From contig JAKVAZ010000010.1 of the NCBI GenBank assembly GCA_022447225.1, forward strand, positions 124,001 through 188,000: a stretch of 64,000 nucleotides of DNA. Direction: 5' to 3'. The notes under the pieces are model-generated. The model was not told where the DNA came from. It did no database searches and saw nothing but the letters and a program-made list of their open reading frames with translations. Position numbers and translations under genes: made by a program. This DNA is from Fuerstiella sp. GTDB lineage: Bacteria > Planctomycetota > Planctomycetia > Planctomycetales > Planctomycetaceae. Positions 8,570 to 17,417 of the stretch are shown here, one piece after another (positions within the stretch are counted from its first letter, which is position 1; every line of letters starts with the position of its first letter).

Positions 8570-9775
8570 ATGAATTTCAACAGTCACCTGCAGGCCGTTC
8601 ACTCACACGAACCCACCGTTAAGGCACTTGTGGGCTGGAATGAAGAATTTGCCCGTCGTCAGGCGTCGCGGGCGGGTGACGGTCCGTTGTCCGGCTGGGC
8701 CCTCGGAGTCAAAGACATTATCGATGTTGCCGGGCTGCCGACACGGGGAGGTGTTGACTTTCTTCCCGGTGACGCGAAATCCGGGAGCGCAGATATTGTT
8801 GAGCGACTGGAATCTTTGGGGGCCTATGTGTTTTCGAAGACGGTGACCACGTCACTTGCTTATTTTGATCCCGGTCCTACTACGAATCCCTGGAATTCGG
8901 AACATACACCGGGAGGATCGAGCAGCGGGTCGGCGGCGGCTGTCGCGGCCGGCATGGTACGCTTTGCGCTGGGATCCCAAACCATTGGGTCAATTGGTCG
9001 CCCGGCTGCATACTGCGGGGTTGTCGGCTTCAAGCCCGGTTACGAGCGAATGATTTCATCCGGCATGATTCCGTTTTCTCCTTCGGTTGATACGGCTGGT
9101 TTCTTTACAGCAAATGTGGCCGATCTGCAGACTGTATGTGCTGCTCTGTTCAACGAACCGATCGTCGAAAATCAGAAAACACTGAACGTGGGTCTGGTCG
9201 AGGATCTACTTTGTCCGGCGGCCGACCCGGACATGATTGACGCCCTGCGAATGACGAGTGACAAACTTAGCGCTCTCGATGGTGTTTGTGTGCAGGCAAC
9301 GTCACTTCCTGACCAGCTGCAGACCGCCTACGATAATCATGTAAACCTTGTTGCTGCTGAACTGGCGGTTTCGCAGGCGCAGCTGTTTGAGAAATATGGT
9401 TCGCAATATCCGCCGAAGGTGCGCGAACTCTATCTGAAGGGTAAGGATATCAGCGACAGAGACCGACAGGAGTGTCTGCGACAGCGCACTCATTATCATT
9501 CGGTTTTGGATTCAATGTTTGATCGGTTCGACGTTCTTCTTGCACCATCAGCTCCGGGCGCAGCTTTGAAAGGACTGGCCATCACCGGAGATCCCCGGAT
9601 GAACCTGATTGCCACTCATACACGGGTTCCGGCGTTAACGCTTCCGGCCCGCTTGAATCAATACGGACTTCCACTGGGGATTCAGTTGCTTGGGCGACTG
9701 GGGCACGACATGAATCTGCTGTCAGCCGCCCTTCGTGTGGAGTCAGCGATCGGATTCAGTGTTCGACCCGTGTAA
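8570..9775 (+). CDS. Amidase signature family hydrolase
   Basis: A 401-residue amidase of the GatA/AS family. The catalytic lysine is in LGVKDIIDVAG and the glycine/serine-rich signature is PGGSSSGSAAAVAAG, followed by SQTIGSIGRPAAYCG, which supplies the cis-Ser and the nucleophile Ser of the Ser-cisSer-Lys triad. It is shorter than GatA (about 480 residues) and is not next to gatB, which lies alone at 17.4 kb. A role as GatA is therefore unlikely; hydrolysis of a small amide is more probable. A TTG 57 bp upstream could give a longer protein, but similarity begins after the ATG chosen here. The gene is followed 16 bp later by the convergent iron alcohol dehydrogenase. Confidence 0.85.
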   Translation: MNFNSHLQAVHSHEPTVKALVGWNEEFARRQASRAGDGPLSGWALGVKDIIDVAGLPTRGGVDFLPGDAKSGSADIVERLESLGAYVFSKTVTTSLAYFDPGPTTNPWNSEHTPGGSSSGSAAAVAAGMVRFALGSQTIGSIGRPAAYCGVVGFKPGYERMISSGMIPFSPSVDTAGFFTANVADLQTVCAALFNEPIVENQKTLNVGLVEDLLCPAADPDMIDALRMTSDKLSALDGVCVQATSLPDQLQTAYDNHVNLVAAELAVSQAQLFEKYGSQYPPKVRELYLKGKDISDRDRQECLRQRTHYHSVLDSMFDRFDVLLAPSAPGAALKGLAITGDPRMNLIATHTRVPALTLPARLNQYGLPLGIQLLGRLGHDMNLLSAALRVESAIGFSVRPV

Positions 9776-9791
9776 AACAGTTTCCAACGGT

Positions 9792-10916
9792 TCAGAACGC
9801 CGCTTCCAGCATTGCCTGGCAGTCGGCTTCGGTAACCTGGCGAGGATTTGTTGGCGTTGAATGATCTGCCACTGCTTCCGCCGGAATTTCAGCTAAATCC
9901 TCTCGCGTTACACCCATGTCACGCAGTCGGCCTGGCAGTCCGATTGATTCATTGAGCTGTTCGCTTGCCCGTGCCAGAGATTCAGCATCAGTTCCGACTC
10001 CGGTTGTCTCGGCCATTCGCCGCATCTTTTCCGGGCAGGTGTCGGCGTTGAATCGCAGCACATGCGGCAGGAATATGGCGTTGAGCATTCCGTGATGGAG
10101 ACGACGGTGTGTCAGCGCGCCCATAGGATGACTCAGGCTGTGAATCAGACCAAGTCCTTTTTGAAAGCTCAGACCTCCTTCCAGTGCAGCGATCATTAAC
10201 TCTTCCCTGGAATTGATATTGTTTCCTGTCCGGACTGCTGTTGGCAGGTTCTGCCATGCGCGTTTGAGACCATCGAGCGCAATTGCTTCTGCCACCGGAT
10301 TGAATTTCGGGCTGCAGAATGTTTCGACGCAGTGTGAGATCGCGTCCAGTCCCGTTGCGGCTGTCAGCAACGGAGGCAGTTCACGAGTGAGCTGTGGATC
10401 GCAAATCGCAGCATCCGGAATGATATGCGGGCTGATCACGGCCAGTTTCCGACCGCTTTGCATCGTCACAAGCGCTGCGCGACCAACCTCGCTACCGGTG
10501 CCTGCAGTCGTCGGAATAGCGATGAACGGAGGTTTATTGGCCGTAATTCTTGCAGCGCCGCCACGGATCAGTGCATACTGTTCCAGCGGTTCAGGATGGG
10601 TAATGAGCAGTGAAACGCATTTAGCGCAATCGATTGGCGACCCGCCGCCAAGACCAATAATTCCGTCACAATTGTGTTCACGATAAACTGCAACGCCGGC
10701 CAGCGCCCCCGCCTCATCGGGATTCGTCTCCACATCTGCGAAGATGGCTGCGGGTTTCACACCTAGCCGGTCGACGAATCCCAGTTCCAGCAGACCTCGG
10801 TCTGTTACCACCAGCGGACGTTCCACTTTGTATTCACTGAGTACGTCAGGGAGCCGCTCAGTGCTGCCCGTCCCAAAGTGGACTCCGGTAAGATAATTAA
10901 TTGTGGGGATGATCAT
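9792..10916 (-). CDS. Iron-containing alcohol dehydrogenase
   Basis: A 374-residue member of the group III iron-dependent alcohol dehydrogenases. The NAD-binding motif GGGSPIDCAK and the TTAGTGSEVGRAALVT segment are both present. The metal ligands are visible as GLDAISHCVE and IHSLSHPMGALTHRRLHHG, giving the conserved Asp and His set. It probably interconverts an aldehyde or ketone and an alcohol with NAD(P)H; the substrate is unknown. The nearby aldehyde dehydrogenase and MDR enzyme suggest a local group of aldehyde-handling enzymes, but the genes are not in one operon. Confidence 0.88.
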   Translation of the reverse strand: MIIPTINYLTGVHFGTGSTERLPDVLSEYKVERPLVVTDRGLLELGFVDRLGVKPAAIFADVETNPDEAGALAGVAVYREHNCDGIIGLGGGSPIDCAKCVSLLITHPEPLEQYALIRGGAARITANKPPFIAIPTTAGTGSEVGRAALVTMQSGRKLAVISPHIIPDAAICDPQLTRELPPLLTAATGLDAISHCVETFCSPKFNPVAEAIALDGLKRAWQNLPTAVRTGNNINSREELMIAALEGGLSFQKGLGLIHSLSHPMGALTHRRLHHGMLNAIFLPHVLRFNADTCPEKMRRMAETTGVGTDAESLARASEQLNESIGLPGRLRDMGVTREDLAEIPAEAVADHSTPTNPRQVTEADCQAMLEAAF

Positions 10917-11320
10917 ATTGGCTCGCCCGGTTGGATACCGTTCGGCTCAGAGTGTTCCGGATTGCGGTGGTCAAATCAAACTCCTGACTTGACCTTTGCT
11001 GTGCGCATCGGGGTTTATTGCGGCAGCAAGAAACCATCGGATCAGGATTGGTATTTCCAATTCACCGAATTAATCCGCGACTCCCGATCAATAACCCAGT
11101 ATTGCATGATTTGAACGTAGATGACAGCAATCATCAACAGGTATCGCGGCGTCCCTGGCCCGGTCGTGTTGGCGAATGCGTCTTTTGGGGTCCTGAACTG
11201 AAGACCGTTGTTTGGTTTCCCGCCATTGACGGATGTCGCGAAAAGCATCTAACTGTCCATATCCGACATCAGGACGTGCGGTCGTGTTCTGTTCAATACC
11301 GGCACAACGGTCAGTGCTGC
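10917..11320. other. Intergenic region upstream of the iron alcohol dehydrogenase
   Basis: This 404-bp gap lies between two minus-strand genes. It should hold the promoter of the iron alcohol dehydrogenase and the 3' end of the mqn transcript. No convincing gene, RNA or repeat is visible. Confidence 0.5.
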
Positions 11321-12433
11321 TCAGATCAGCGGCAGCTGTGTTGCTGATTGTGAGGTTGAGCGGTATTCAGCAGACTCATCAATGAATTCATAAAACACAT
11401 TTCTCTGTCGCGGTACGTATCCGACGTTGGTGATACAGCGGCGTATGGTATCCAGCGACAGGTGATGCACCGTACCGGCTTCTGACACAACATTTTCTTC
11501 GATCATGAGACTGCCCATATCGTTTGCTCCGAACATGAGCGCCAGCTGACCGATTTTTTCACCCTGAGTGACCCACGAAGACTGAATGTTGGCAACGTTG
11601 TCCAGATACAGTCGACTCACGGCCTGAGTCTTTAGATATTCGAATGCACCCGCCGGTGAAATATGTGCCATGTCGGTGTTCTCCGGTTGAAATGTCCAGC
11701 AGATAAATGCAGTGAACCCACCGGTTTCATCCTGGAGTTGTCTCACCCGATCAAGGTGTTCGATACGTTCCTCCAGCGTTTCCACATGACCAAACATCAT
11801 CGTTGCTGTCGAACGCCCCCCAAGTTCATGCCATACTCGCATCACATTGAGCCAGTCATCGGTCAGAACCTTGCCTCTTGTGATCTCTTTGCGCACGCGA
11901 TCCACCAGGATTTCACCTCCGCCTCCCGGCAGACTTCCAAGACCGGCATCCCGCAGGCGTTTGAGTACTGTTTTCAGAGGGAGCTTCGCGATCTTTGTGA
12001 AGTGATGAATCTCCGGAGGACTAAACCCGTGGACATTGACCTGTGGAAATTCCATTTTGATGGTTCGAAGCATATCTTCGTACCACTCCATGGGCAGTTT
12101 TGGATGCAGTCCGCCCTGCAGCAGGATCTGATCGCCTCCGACTTCCACGGTTTCTGCAATTTTCTGCAGCAATGACTTTATGGGAAGGACATAGACGTCC
12201 GGATGGTTCGGTGGCCGATAGAAGGCACAGAAATCACAGACGGCCGTACAGGCGTTTGTATAGTTGATGTTTCGGTCGATGTTGTAGGTGCGAAATTCTT
12301 CAGGATGAAGTCGGCGGGTAACGGCGTCCGCGGCGGCACCAATTGCCGGCAGATCGTGGGACTTTAACACTGCCAATCCCTCATCCGGAGTCAGGCGATC
12401 ACCTGCCACAGCTTTGTTGAGAATAGACTGCAT
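11321..12433 (-). CDS. mqnC: Cyclic dehypoxanthine futalosine synthase MqnC
   Basis: A 370-residue radical SAM enzyme of the futalosine route to menaquinone. The [4Fe-4S] motif CTAVCDFC (Cys62, Cys66, Cys69) lies in the family-typical context INYTNACTAVCDFCAFYR, and GGEILVDRVRKEI follows in the SAM barrel. MqnC cyclises dehypoxanthinylfutalosine. The ATG chosen lies just after the mqnA stop; the frame continues about 100 codons further upstream, but that part is the antisense of mqnA and lacks family similarity. It is separated from mqnA by one base, so the pair is almost certainly one operon. Confidence 0.93.
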   Translation of the reverse strand: MQSILNKAVAGDRLTPDEGLAVLKSHDLPAIGAAADAVTRRLHPEEFRTYNIDRNINYTNACTAVCDFCAFYRPPNHPDVYVLPIKSLLQKIAETVEVGGDQILLQGGLHPKLPMEWYEDMLRTIKMEFPQVNVHGFSPPEIHHFTKIAKLPLKTVLKRLRDAGLGSLPGGGGEILVDRVRKEITRGKVLTDDWLNVMRVWHELGGRSTATMMFGHVETLEERIEHLDRVRQLQDETGGFTAFICWTFQPENTDMAHISPAGAFEYLKTQAVSRLYLDNVANIQSSWVTQGEKIGQLALMFGANDMGSLMIEENVVSEAGTVHHLSLDTIRRCITNVGYVPRQRNVFYEFIDESAEYRSTSQSATQLPLI

Positions 12434-12434
12434 C

Positions 12435-13262
12435 TCAGAGCCTCCAGGCCAGGTCAGCGTTAGAATGAACGGCAAGTGGCTCAGGACGAAGAAGATTCTG
12501 TTGTTCTGCCAGTTGTCGAAACAGTTCCAGTCCGCTGCGTTCAGCAGATGCAAGATGATAATTGAGGTTTTGCGTGAGGTAGGTCGTTGCTGATTCGCTC
12601 GAAAGATTAAGCAGAGGAGCCTGTTCTTCTGCAATCCTGTGAAGTGCAGCGACTCCCCGGTCTCGTGATTTATCGAGAACTCGTTCAATGCCGGTGATGT
12701 CGGCATCTTCACGTGCGACCCACATGGCAAAGACAAACGGCAATCCGGTCCATTCGTACCACAACTGACCCAGATCCATCACTTCGACAAATTCTTCGAG
12801 TGGTTCATGCATTGCTCGATCACCAATCAGCAGTACTGCATCAGCAGTACTGCTCAGTGTTGATGATTCGATCGGCAGAGGCTCACTTTCCGGAAAGACG
12901 CCATACCGTTCGGCCAGGATCACCCGTGACAGTGCGACACTTGTTCGAGAGCCTTCATCCATTGCAAGACGGCGAATATTACCTGGATGAACCCGACAAT
13001 ACAGCTTCACACTCATGACCGGGCCGCGTGCTGCCACACAAGCGCTTGATACGACCTGGTATCCGGATCCGCGGAAGTACTCCACAGACGGAATCAGGGC
13101 GACGTCCAGTTGTCCGGCGGCCAGGGCATCTGCCAGTCGACTGGGATAGTCGAGGATGATTTCAGACTCCGGCAGGAGGTCTTCCAGATCTTCGATGAGT
13201 GGTTTGGAATTGAGATAGCTGACCGCACCAATTCGGACGGCAGGCGGATTAGAATTGATCAT
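12435..13262 (-). CDS. mqnA: Chorismate dehydratase MqnA
   Basis: A 275-residue periplasmic-binding-protein-like enzyme that converts chorismate to 3-[(1-carboxyvinyl)oxy]benzoate, the first step of the futalosine menaquinone route. The N-terminal IGAVSYLNSKPLIEDLE and the SVEYFRGSGY and YCRVHPGNIRRLAMDEGSRTS-like parts are typical of MqnA, as is the DLGQLWYEWTGLPFVFAMW segment. There is no signal peptide, as expected for the cytoplasmic enzyme. It lies immediately upstream of mqnC. An overlapping 14-bp tandem duplication inside the gene is reported separately. Confidence 0.93.
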   Translation of the reverse strand: MINSNPPAVRIGAVSYLNSKPLIEDLEDLLPESEIILDYPSRLADALAAGQLDVALIPSVEYFRGSGYQVVSSACVAARGPVMSVKLYCRVHPGNIRRLAMDEGSRTSVALSRVILAERYGVFPESEPLPIESSTLSSTADAVLLIGDRAMHEPLEEFVEVMDLGQLWYEWTGLPFVFAMWVAREDADITGIERVLDKSRDRGVAALHRIAEEQAPLLNLSSESATTYLTQNLNYHLASAERSGLELFRQLAEQQNLLRPEPLAVHSNADLAWRL

Positions 13263-13607
13263 TGACGGGATTCCGAACCCGAATGGTGCAGGAAGTCAGA
13301 GAATCACAGTTGGACACTGGCAGGAAGACTCAGGTTGTTTACGATCGTTAAGGCATTAGCCGACGGTAACAGAAAGTCCAAATGTGTCTCTACGATACCG
13401 TTATTCGGATGGTTCCTTCTGCCCAGAGTTCATTTTGGTCAGTATAGACGCGCAATCAGTATAGACGCGCAAATAGTCGTCTCAACCGCTGCTCCTGACT
13501 CAACTTAGATTCTCACTGCTTCTTACTGTGGTCGATGATTATTCCTTGCTATTATCCGCAATACTTATTTGCCGAATAACCGATTTTCAGCCAACTGCAG
13601 TAAACAA
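13263..13607. other. Divergent intergenic region with a 17-bp tandem repeat
   Basis: This 345-bp gap lies between divergent mqnA and hom and should hold both promoters. Its only conspicuous element is the 17-bp tandem repeat at 13439-13472. No coding frame or RNA gene is visible. Confidence 0.5.
13439..13472 (+). repeat. Tandem 17-bp direct repeat upstream of hom
   Basis: TCAGTATAGACGCGCAA occurs twice back to back with no mismatch. It lies about 135 bp upstream of the hom start in the mqnA-hom divergent promoter region. It could be a regulator-binding site or a local duplication. Confidence 0.85.
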
Positions 13608-14915
13608 ATGCCGGAAACACCGCTGAACATTGCTCTGATCGGCTTTGGCACCGTTGGTACTGGTGTGGCTCGTATACTGACGGAGCAACGCGAAGAGCTT
13701 CGGGTTCGGGCAGGACGTGAACTCCGGCTCTGCCGTATCGTTGTCCGGGATCCCGGTAAGACACGAACATTCAACCCGCCAAACGTTCCCGTTTCCGGCA
13801 GCATCGACGACGTTTTGAGCGACGATTCGATTGACCTGGCTGTACAGCTTGTTGGCGGCACTGATGCGGCTCTTCAGTATGCCATTCGATTGCTGAACGC
13901 GGGCAAAGATCTGGTGACTGCGAATAAGGCGTTAATTTGTGCCCACGGCCCCGAATTGTTTGAAATTGCTGCTGACGGCGGACGAACGATTTGCTTTGAA
14001 GCAGCCGTTGCCGGAGGGATTCCGGTGGTCAATGTCATCACCACAGCAATGACGGGCAATCGAGTGGAGTCCATCGAAGGGATTCTGAACGGGACCAGCA
14101 ACTTCATTCTGACGCAGATGCTCTCTGAAAATCAAAGCTATGATCAGGCCCTGAGTCTGGCGCAGGAGCTTGGCTTTGCAGAAGCCGATCCCACTCTGGA
14201 TGTGGATGGCACCGATGCAGCCCAAAAACTGGCTATCCTGACGCGTCTGGCATTTTCCACCGACGTCCCTGTGGAGGGGATGAATTGTATGGGAATTGAC
14301 AAACTAACGTTGTCTGATCTGGAGGCCGCTGCATCGCTCGGGTATCGAATCAAGCTTCTGGCTGTGGCGAAACTTAATGACGGCTGCCTTGAGATTTCAG
14401 TTCAGCCAACACTGGTGCCACAGGATCGTGAGTTGGCCCAGACGCAGGGTGCGGACAATATCGTAACCGTTACGGGAAGTGCGGTCGGGCGTCTGGGACT
14501 GGCAGGTGCCGGGGCGGGCCAGCTGCCCACGGCGTCCGCAGTCATTGCTGATATTGTTGATTCTGCGGCGGGTCGGGCGGTCAATACATTTAAGGCAGTG
14601 TTGCGCAGCTGTCATCAAAATTCAGTTCCAATTCTGCCACAGGACGAGCGGCAACATCGATTTTATCTTCGCTGTACGGTCGACGACCGACCGCATGTGC
14701 TGGCGGATGTTACTGACATCCTGGGCCGTCATCGGATCAGTATATCGTCGCTGCTGCAGGACGAATCACGAACGGCCACGGCTCAGGATCAGGCCGCTCG
14801 ACTCATTATTATGACTCACCGGGTTAGCGAGGGACAAATGAGGTCCGCAGACGCCGAACTGGACGCTCTCAGTTGCGTCCAGGGAAAATGCCTGAGACTT
14901 CCTGTGGCTGACTGA
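13608..14915 (+). CDS. hom: Homoserine dehydrogenase with C-terminal ACT domain
   Basis: A 435-residue enzyme that reduces aspartate semialdehyde to homoserine, the branch point for threonine and methionine. The NAD(P)-binding motif IALIGFGTVGTGVARIL is at the N-terminus. The core contains VAGGIPVV, GILNGTSNFIL and AEADPTLDVDGTDAAQKLAIL, all family signatures. The last 80 residues, from HRFYLRCTVDDRPHVLADV, form an ACT domain, which usually mediates feedback inhibition by threonine. The ATG is chosen over a TTG 39 bp upstream because the Rossmann strand begins shortly after it. The 17-bp tandem repeat lies in its promoter region. Confidence 0.93.
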   Translation: MPETPLNIALIGFGTVGTGVARILTEQREELRVRAGRELRLCRIVVRDPGKTRTFNPPNVPVSGSIDDVLSDDSIDLAVQLVGGTDAALQYAIRLLNAGKDLVTANKALICAHGPELFEIAADGGRTICFEAAVAGGIPVVNVITTAMTGNRVESIEGILNGTSNFILTQMLSENQSYDQALSLAQELGFAEADPTLDVDGTDAAQKLAILTRLAFSTDVPVEGMNCMGIDKLTLSDLEAAASLGYRIKLLAVAKLNDGCLEISVQPTLVPQDRELAQTQGADNIVTVTGSAVGRLGLAGAGAGQLPTASAVIADIVDSAAGRAVNTFKAVLRSCHQNSVPILPQDERQHRFYLRCTVDDRPHVLADVTDILGRHRISISSLLQDESRTATAQDQAARLIIMTHRVSEGQMRSADAELDALSCVQGKCLRLPVAD

Positions 14916-14942
14916 GGTGAACACGATGGATGCGATGAGACC

Positions 14943-15275
14943 ATGATCAGTGAATCTGAGATGCGACGTAAACGGGCAGTCGTTGCGTTGCTGGCCGTTG
15001 TGTGCATTGTCACAGGTGTCATTCTGTTAACGAACAGTGATTCAGACGGTCTGGCATCAGCATTTCTGCGGGTTGGACTGTTGTTAGGGGCATTCTGGCT
15101 GGTACTTCCGGCAAAAGACCGGCCGGCTGCCTGGGCACGTGTGTCTCCGTGGTCGGTAGGATGCGTTGTGGGGCTGGCTCTCATCCTTCCCAGGGCAAGA
15201 TTTTTTATTCCGGTACTGGTCGCGGGAGTCGCAATCGGCTGGCTTGTTCGTCCGCGAAACAAAAAGGGACGATGA
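14943..15275 (+). CDS. Small multi-span membrane protein, unknown
   Basis: A 110-residue protein with three or four hydrophobic segments: VVALLAVVCIVTGVILL, FLRVGLLLGAFWLVL, SVGCVVGLALIL and FFIPVLVAGVAIGWL. The ends are basic (MRRKR at the start and RPRNKKGR at the end), as in small inner-membrane proteins. I do not recognise a family. It begins 28 bp after hom, so co-transcription is likely. Confidence 0.65.
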   Translation: MISESEMRRKRAVVALLAVVCIVTGVILLTNSDSDGLASAFLRVGLLLGAFWLVLPAKDRPAAWARVSPWSVGCVVGLALILPRARFFIPVLVAGVAIGWLVRPRNKKGR

Positions 15276-15431
15276 TGTCCCTGAAAAATATCGAAAATTT
15301 AGCCGGACGCGATCAATTACAAAACCGCCGGCACTCGGTCAGATGTCCCGCGACAGACGATGTTTTTCTTAAGACAGCATCGGAAGGTTGGCGGGCGTTG
15401 TTCGGGACCGGTGGTCAACATTTCAGAAAGT

Positions 15432-16433
15432 ATGTTTGTGTCTCAAATCAACTGGGCACCATTTAAGAACATCATTGAACGTCATCAGTCGTTTCTGATT
15501 ACGACGCATGTTCGTCCGGATGCAGATGCCCTGGGCTCCCAGCGAGGTCTCGCTGCCCTTCTGGAATCATTTGGCCGGGAGGTATTGATGGTTAATGCGA
15601 CCGCACCTCCTGAAAATCTGAATTTTATGAATCAGGACGGACAAGTAAAAAAACTGGGTGATGGTATCCGCAAAGACGAAATTCCTGATGTCGATGTTCA
15701 GATCGTTGTGGACACCAGTGCCTGGCAGCAGTTGGGAGGAATTTGTGAAGTGATTCGGGGTTCCGACTGTACCCGCGTGATCATTGACCATCATGTGAGT
15801 TCCGATGACCTGGGTGCCAGCGAATTCAAAGACGTTGCGTCTGCCGCTACCGGAGAACTGATTTATGAAGCAGCTGAGTACCTTGGTGTGACGTTTGATG
15901 CAGATGTGGCTTCCTGGCTGTATGCGGCAATTGCCACGGACACCGGATGGTTTCGTTTTCCATCAACGACATCACAAACAATGCGGATCTGTGCCGCTTT
16001 GATGGACCAGGGGGCTCAGCCGGATGTGATCTATAATCACATCCATGAGCAGTGGTCAGTTGCGCGAATGCACCTGTTGAGTCGGGTACTGGGGCGTATG
16101 CAGGTAGACTGTGGCGGACGACTGGCCTGGATCACTGTGACTCGTAGTGACCTGGAAGCGACTCAGGCTGTTCTGTCAGACACGGAGGGACTGGTGAATC
16201 AATGTCTGACTGTGGCAGGTTCAAAAGCAGCATTTATTGCGGTCGAACTGCCGACCGGTCAGGTGAAATGCAGTCTGCGTTGTCGTCCTCCATACGATGT
16301 TGCAGCATTTGCTGAACGTCTTGGTGGCGGTGGCCATCGACTGGCGGCAGGTGTAACCCTGTCAGGCGGGTTTTCTGAAGCCGTGGAACGAATAAGACAG
16401 GAGTTTCAGCAGATGCTGGAATCCCTCAAATGA
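15432..16433 (+). CDS. nrnA: DHH-family phosphoesterase, NrnA-type oligoribonuclease/pAp phosphatase
   Basis: A 333-residue DHH/DHHA1 protein. The N-terminal DHH motifs are HVRPDADALGSQ, VDTSAW and IIDHHVSSDD, which bind Mn2+. The C-terminal DHHA1 domain ends with the substrate motif GGGGHRLAAG. NrnA degrades short oligonucleotides from the 3' end and dephosphorylates 3',5'-adenosine bisphosphate, acting in the cytoplasm. The start at MFVSQINW is preferred because the upstream 24 codons of the open frame have no similarity. Its length is normal for NrnA. Confidence 0.9.
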   Translation: MFVSQINWAPFKNIIERHQSFLITTHVRPDADALGSQRGLAALLESFGREVLMVNATAPPENLNFMNQDGQVKKLGDGIRKDEIPDVDVQIVVDTSAWQQLGGICEVIRGSDCTRVIIDHHVSSDDLGASEFKDVASAATGELIYEAAEYLGVTFDADVASWLYAAIATDTGWFRFPSTTSQTMRICAALMDQGAQPDVIYNHIHEQWSVARMHLLSRVLGRMQVDCGGRLAWITVTRSDLEATQAVLSDTEGLVNQCLTVAGSKAAFIAVELPTGQVKCSLRCRPPYDVAAFAERLGGGGHRLAAGVTLSGGFSEAVERIRQEFQQMLESLK

Positions 16434-16503
16434 TGATGTCCTGAAATTCTGAATAATCTGTCTCTGATCCTTCATTTTCAACATTCCGGTTTCGTGTGGT
16501 TAC

Positions 16504-17412
16504 ATGTCTTCACCTGTTACTGCAACTCTGCTGCCTGGTTTGATTCGTATTCGCTCGAAAGGTGACGATCGAGCGAAGTTTTTGCACAATTTCTGTACCA
16601 ACGACATCAACAGCATGCAGTCAGGGACGACCTGTGAAGCTTTTTTTACCAGTGCCAAAGCCAGAATTATTGGCCACGGATACATACTGGCCGGAGAGGG
16701 GTACCACGAAATCTGGATGTTACCAGGCAATGAAAGTTCCCTGCTGGAACATTTGAACCGCTACATTATTTCTGAAGACGTGACCTTTGAATCAATGACA
16801 GCCGACCACGCGGCTATGGCAGTCATCGGGCAGATTCCAGATTCAATTTTTCGTAATCAAGTGAATCAGTCAGGAACATGGATCGACTCGTCTGTCGGGG
16901 ACGCTGTCGTGACATGTCTCCGGCTTGAATGGGCCGGACAGTCTTTGACCCTGTTGAGTGGTCCACGGACGGCCATCGAAACACTACAGACCGAAATTGT
17001 GAAACATGGTCGAACAGGGTCTGGGGTGGAATTCGAACGATTGAGAATCCTGGAACGCTTTCCAGTGATCGGCCGTGACCTGACCGAAGACCATCTGGCT
17101 CCCGAAGCCGCTCGAAACACATCCGCAATTTGTTATACCAAGGGGTGTTACCTGGGGCAGGAACCCATTGCGAGAATTGATGCACTGGGACGGGTGAATC
17201 GAGCCCTTGCCACGGTAGAATTGCAGCCGGAGTCCATCGAATCGGAGACGTCCTGTCAGTTGACCTCAGTGGATAATGAAACTTCGCCGGCTGTGGGACT
17301 GGCAATTGTGAAGGCTGACAACATTCGTTCCGGATTCACTTTGGTTCGATCTTCCGACAACAGATTTTTTTCAGCAGCGATATCTCAACCGAAGTCTCTG
17401 ACCGGAGACTGA
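16504..17412 (+). CDS. ygfZ: YgfZ/GcvT-like folate-binding protein
   Basis: A 302-residue protein of the COG0354 family. Its signature, [20 protein letters not shown], contains the conserved K-G-C-Y-x-G-Q-E heptad with the essential Cys. The N-terminal half has the GcvT fold, including [11 protein letters not shown], which is the usual start of this family. YgfZ proteins bind tetrahydrofolate and help make or repair certain Fe-S enzymes. It is immediately followed, 5 bp later, by gatB, so the two are likely co-transcribed. No oddities are visible apart from the unremarkable N-terminal start. Confidence 0.9.
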   Translation: MSSPVTATLLPGLIRIRSKGDDRAKFLHNFCTNDINSMQSGTTCEAFFTSAKARIIGHGYILAGEGYHEIWMLPGNESSLLEHLNRYIISEDVTFESMTADHAAMAVIGQIPDSIFRNQVNQSGTWIDSSVGDAVVTCLRLEWAGQSLTLLSGPRTAIETLQTEIVKHGRTGSGVEFERLRILERFPVIGRDLTEDHLAPEAARNTSAICYTKGCYLGQEPIARIDALGRVNRALATVELQPESIESETSCQLTSVDNETSPAVGLAIVKADNIRSGFTLVRSSDNRFFSAAISQPKSLTGD

Positions 17413-17417
17413 ATGCG

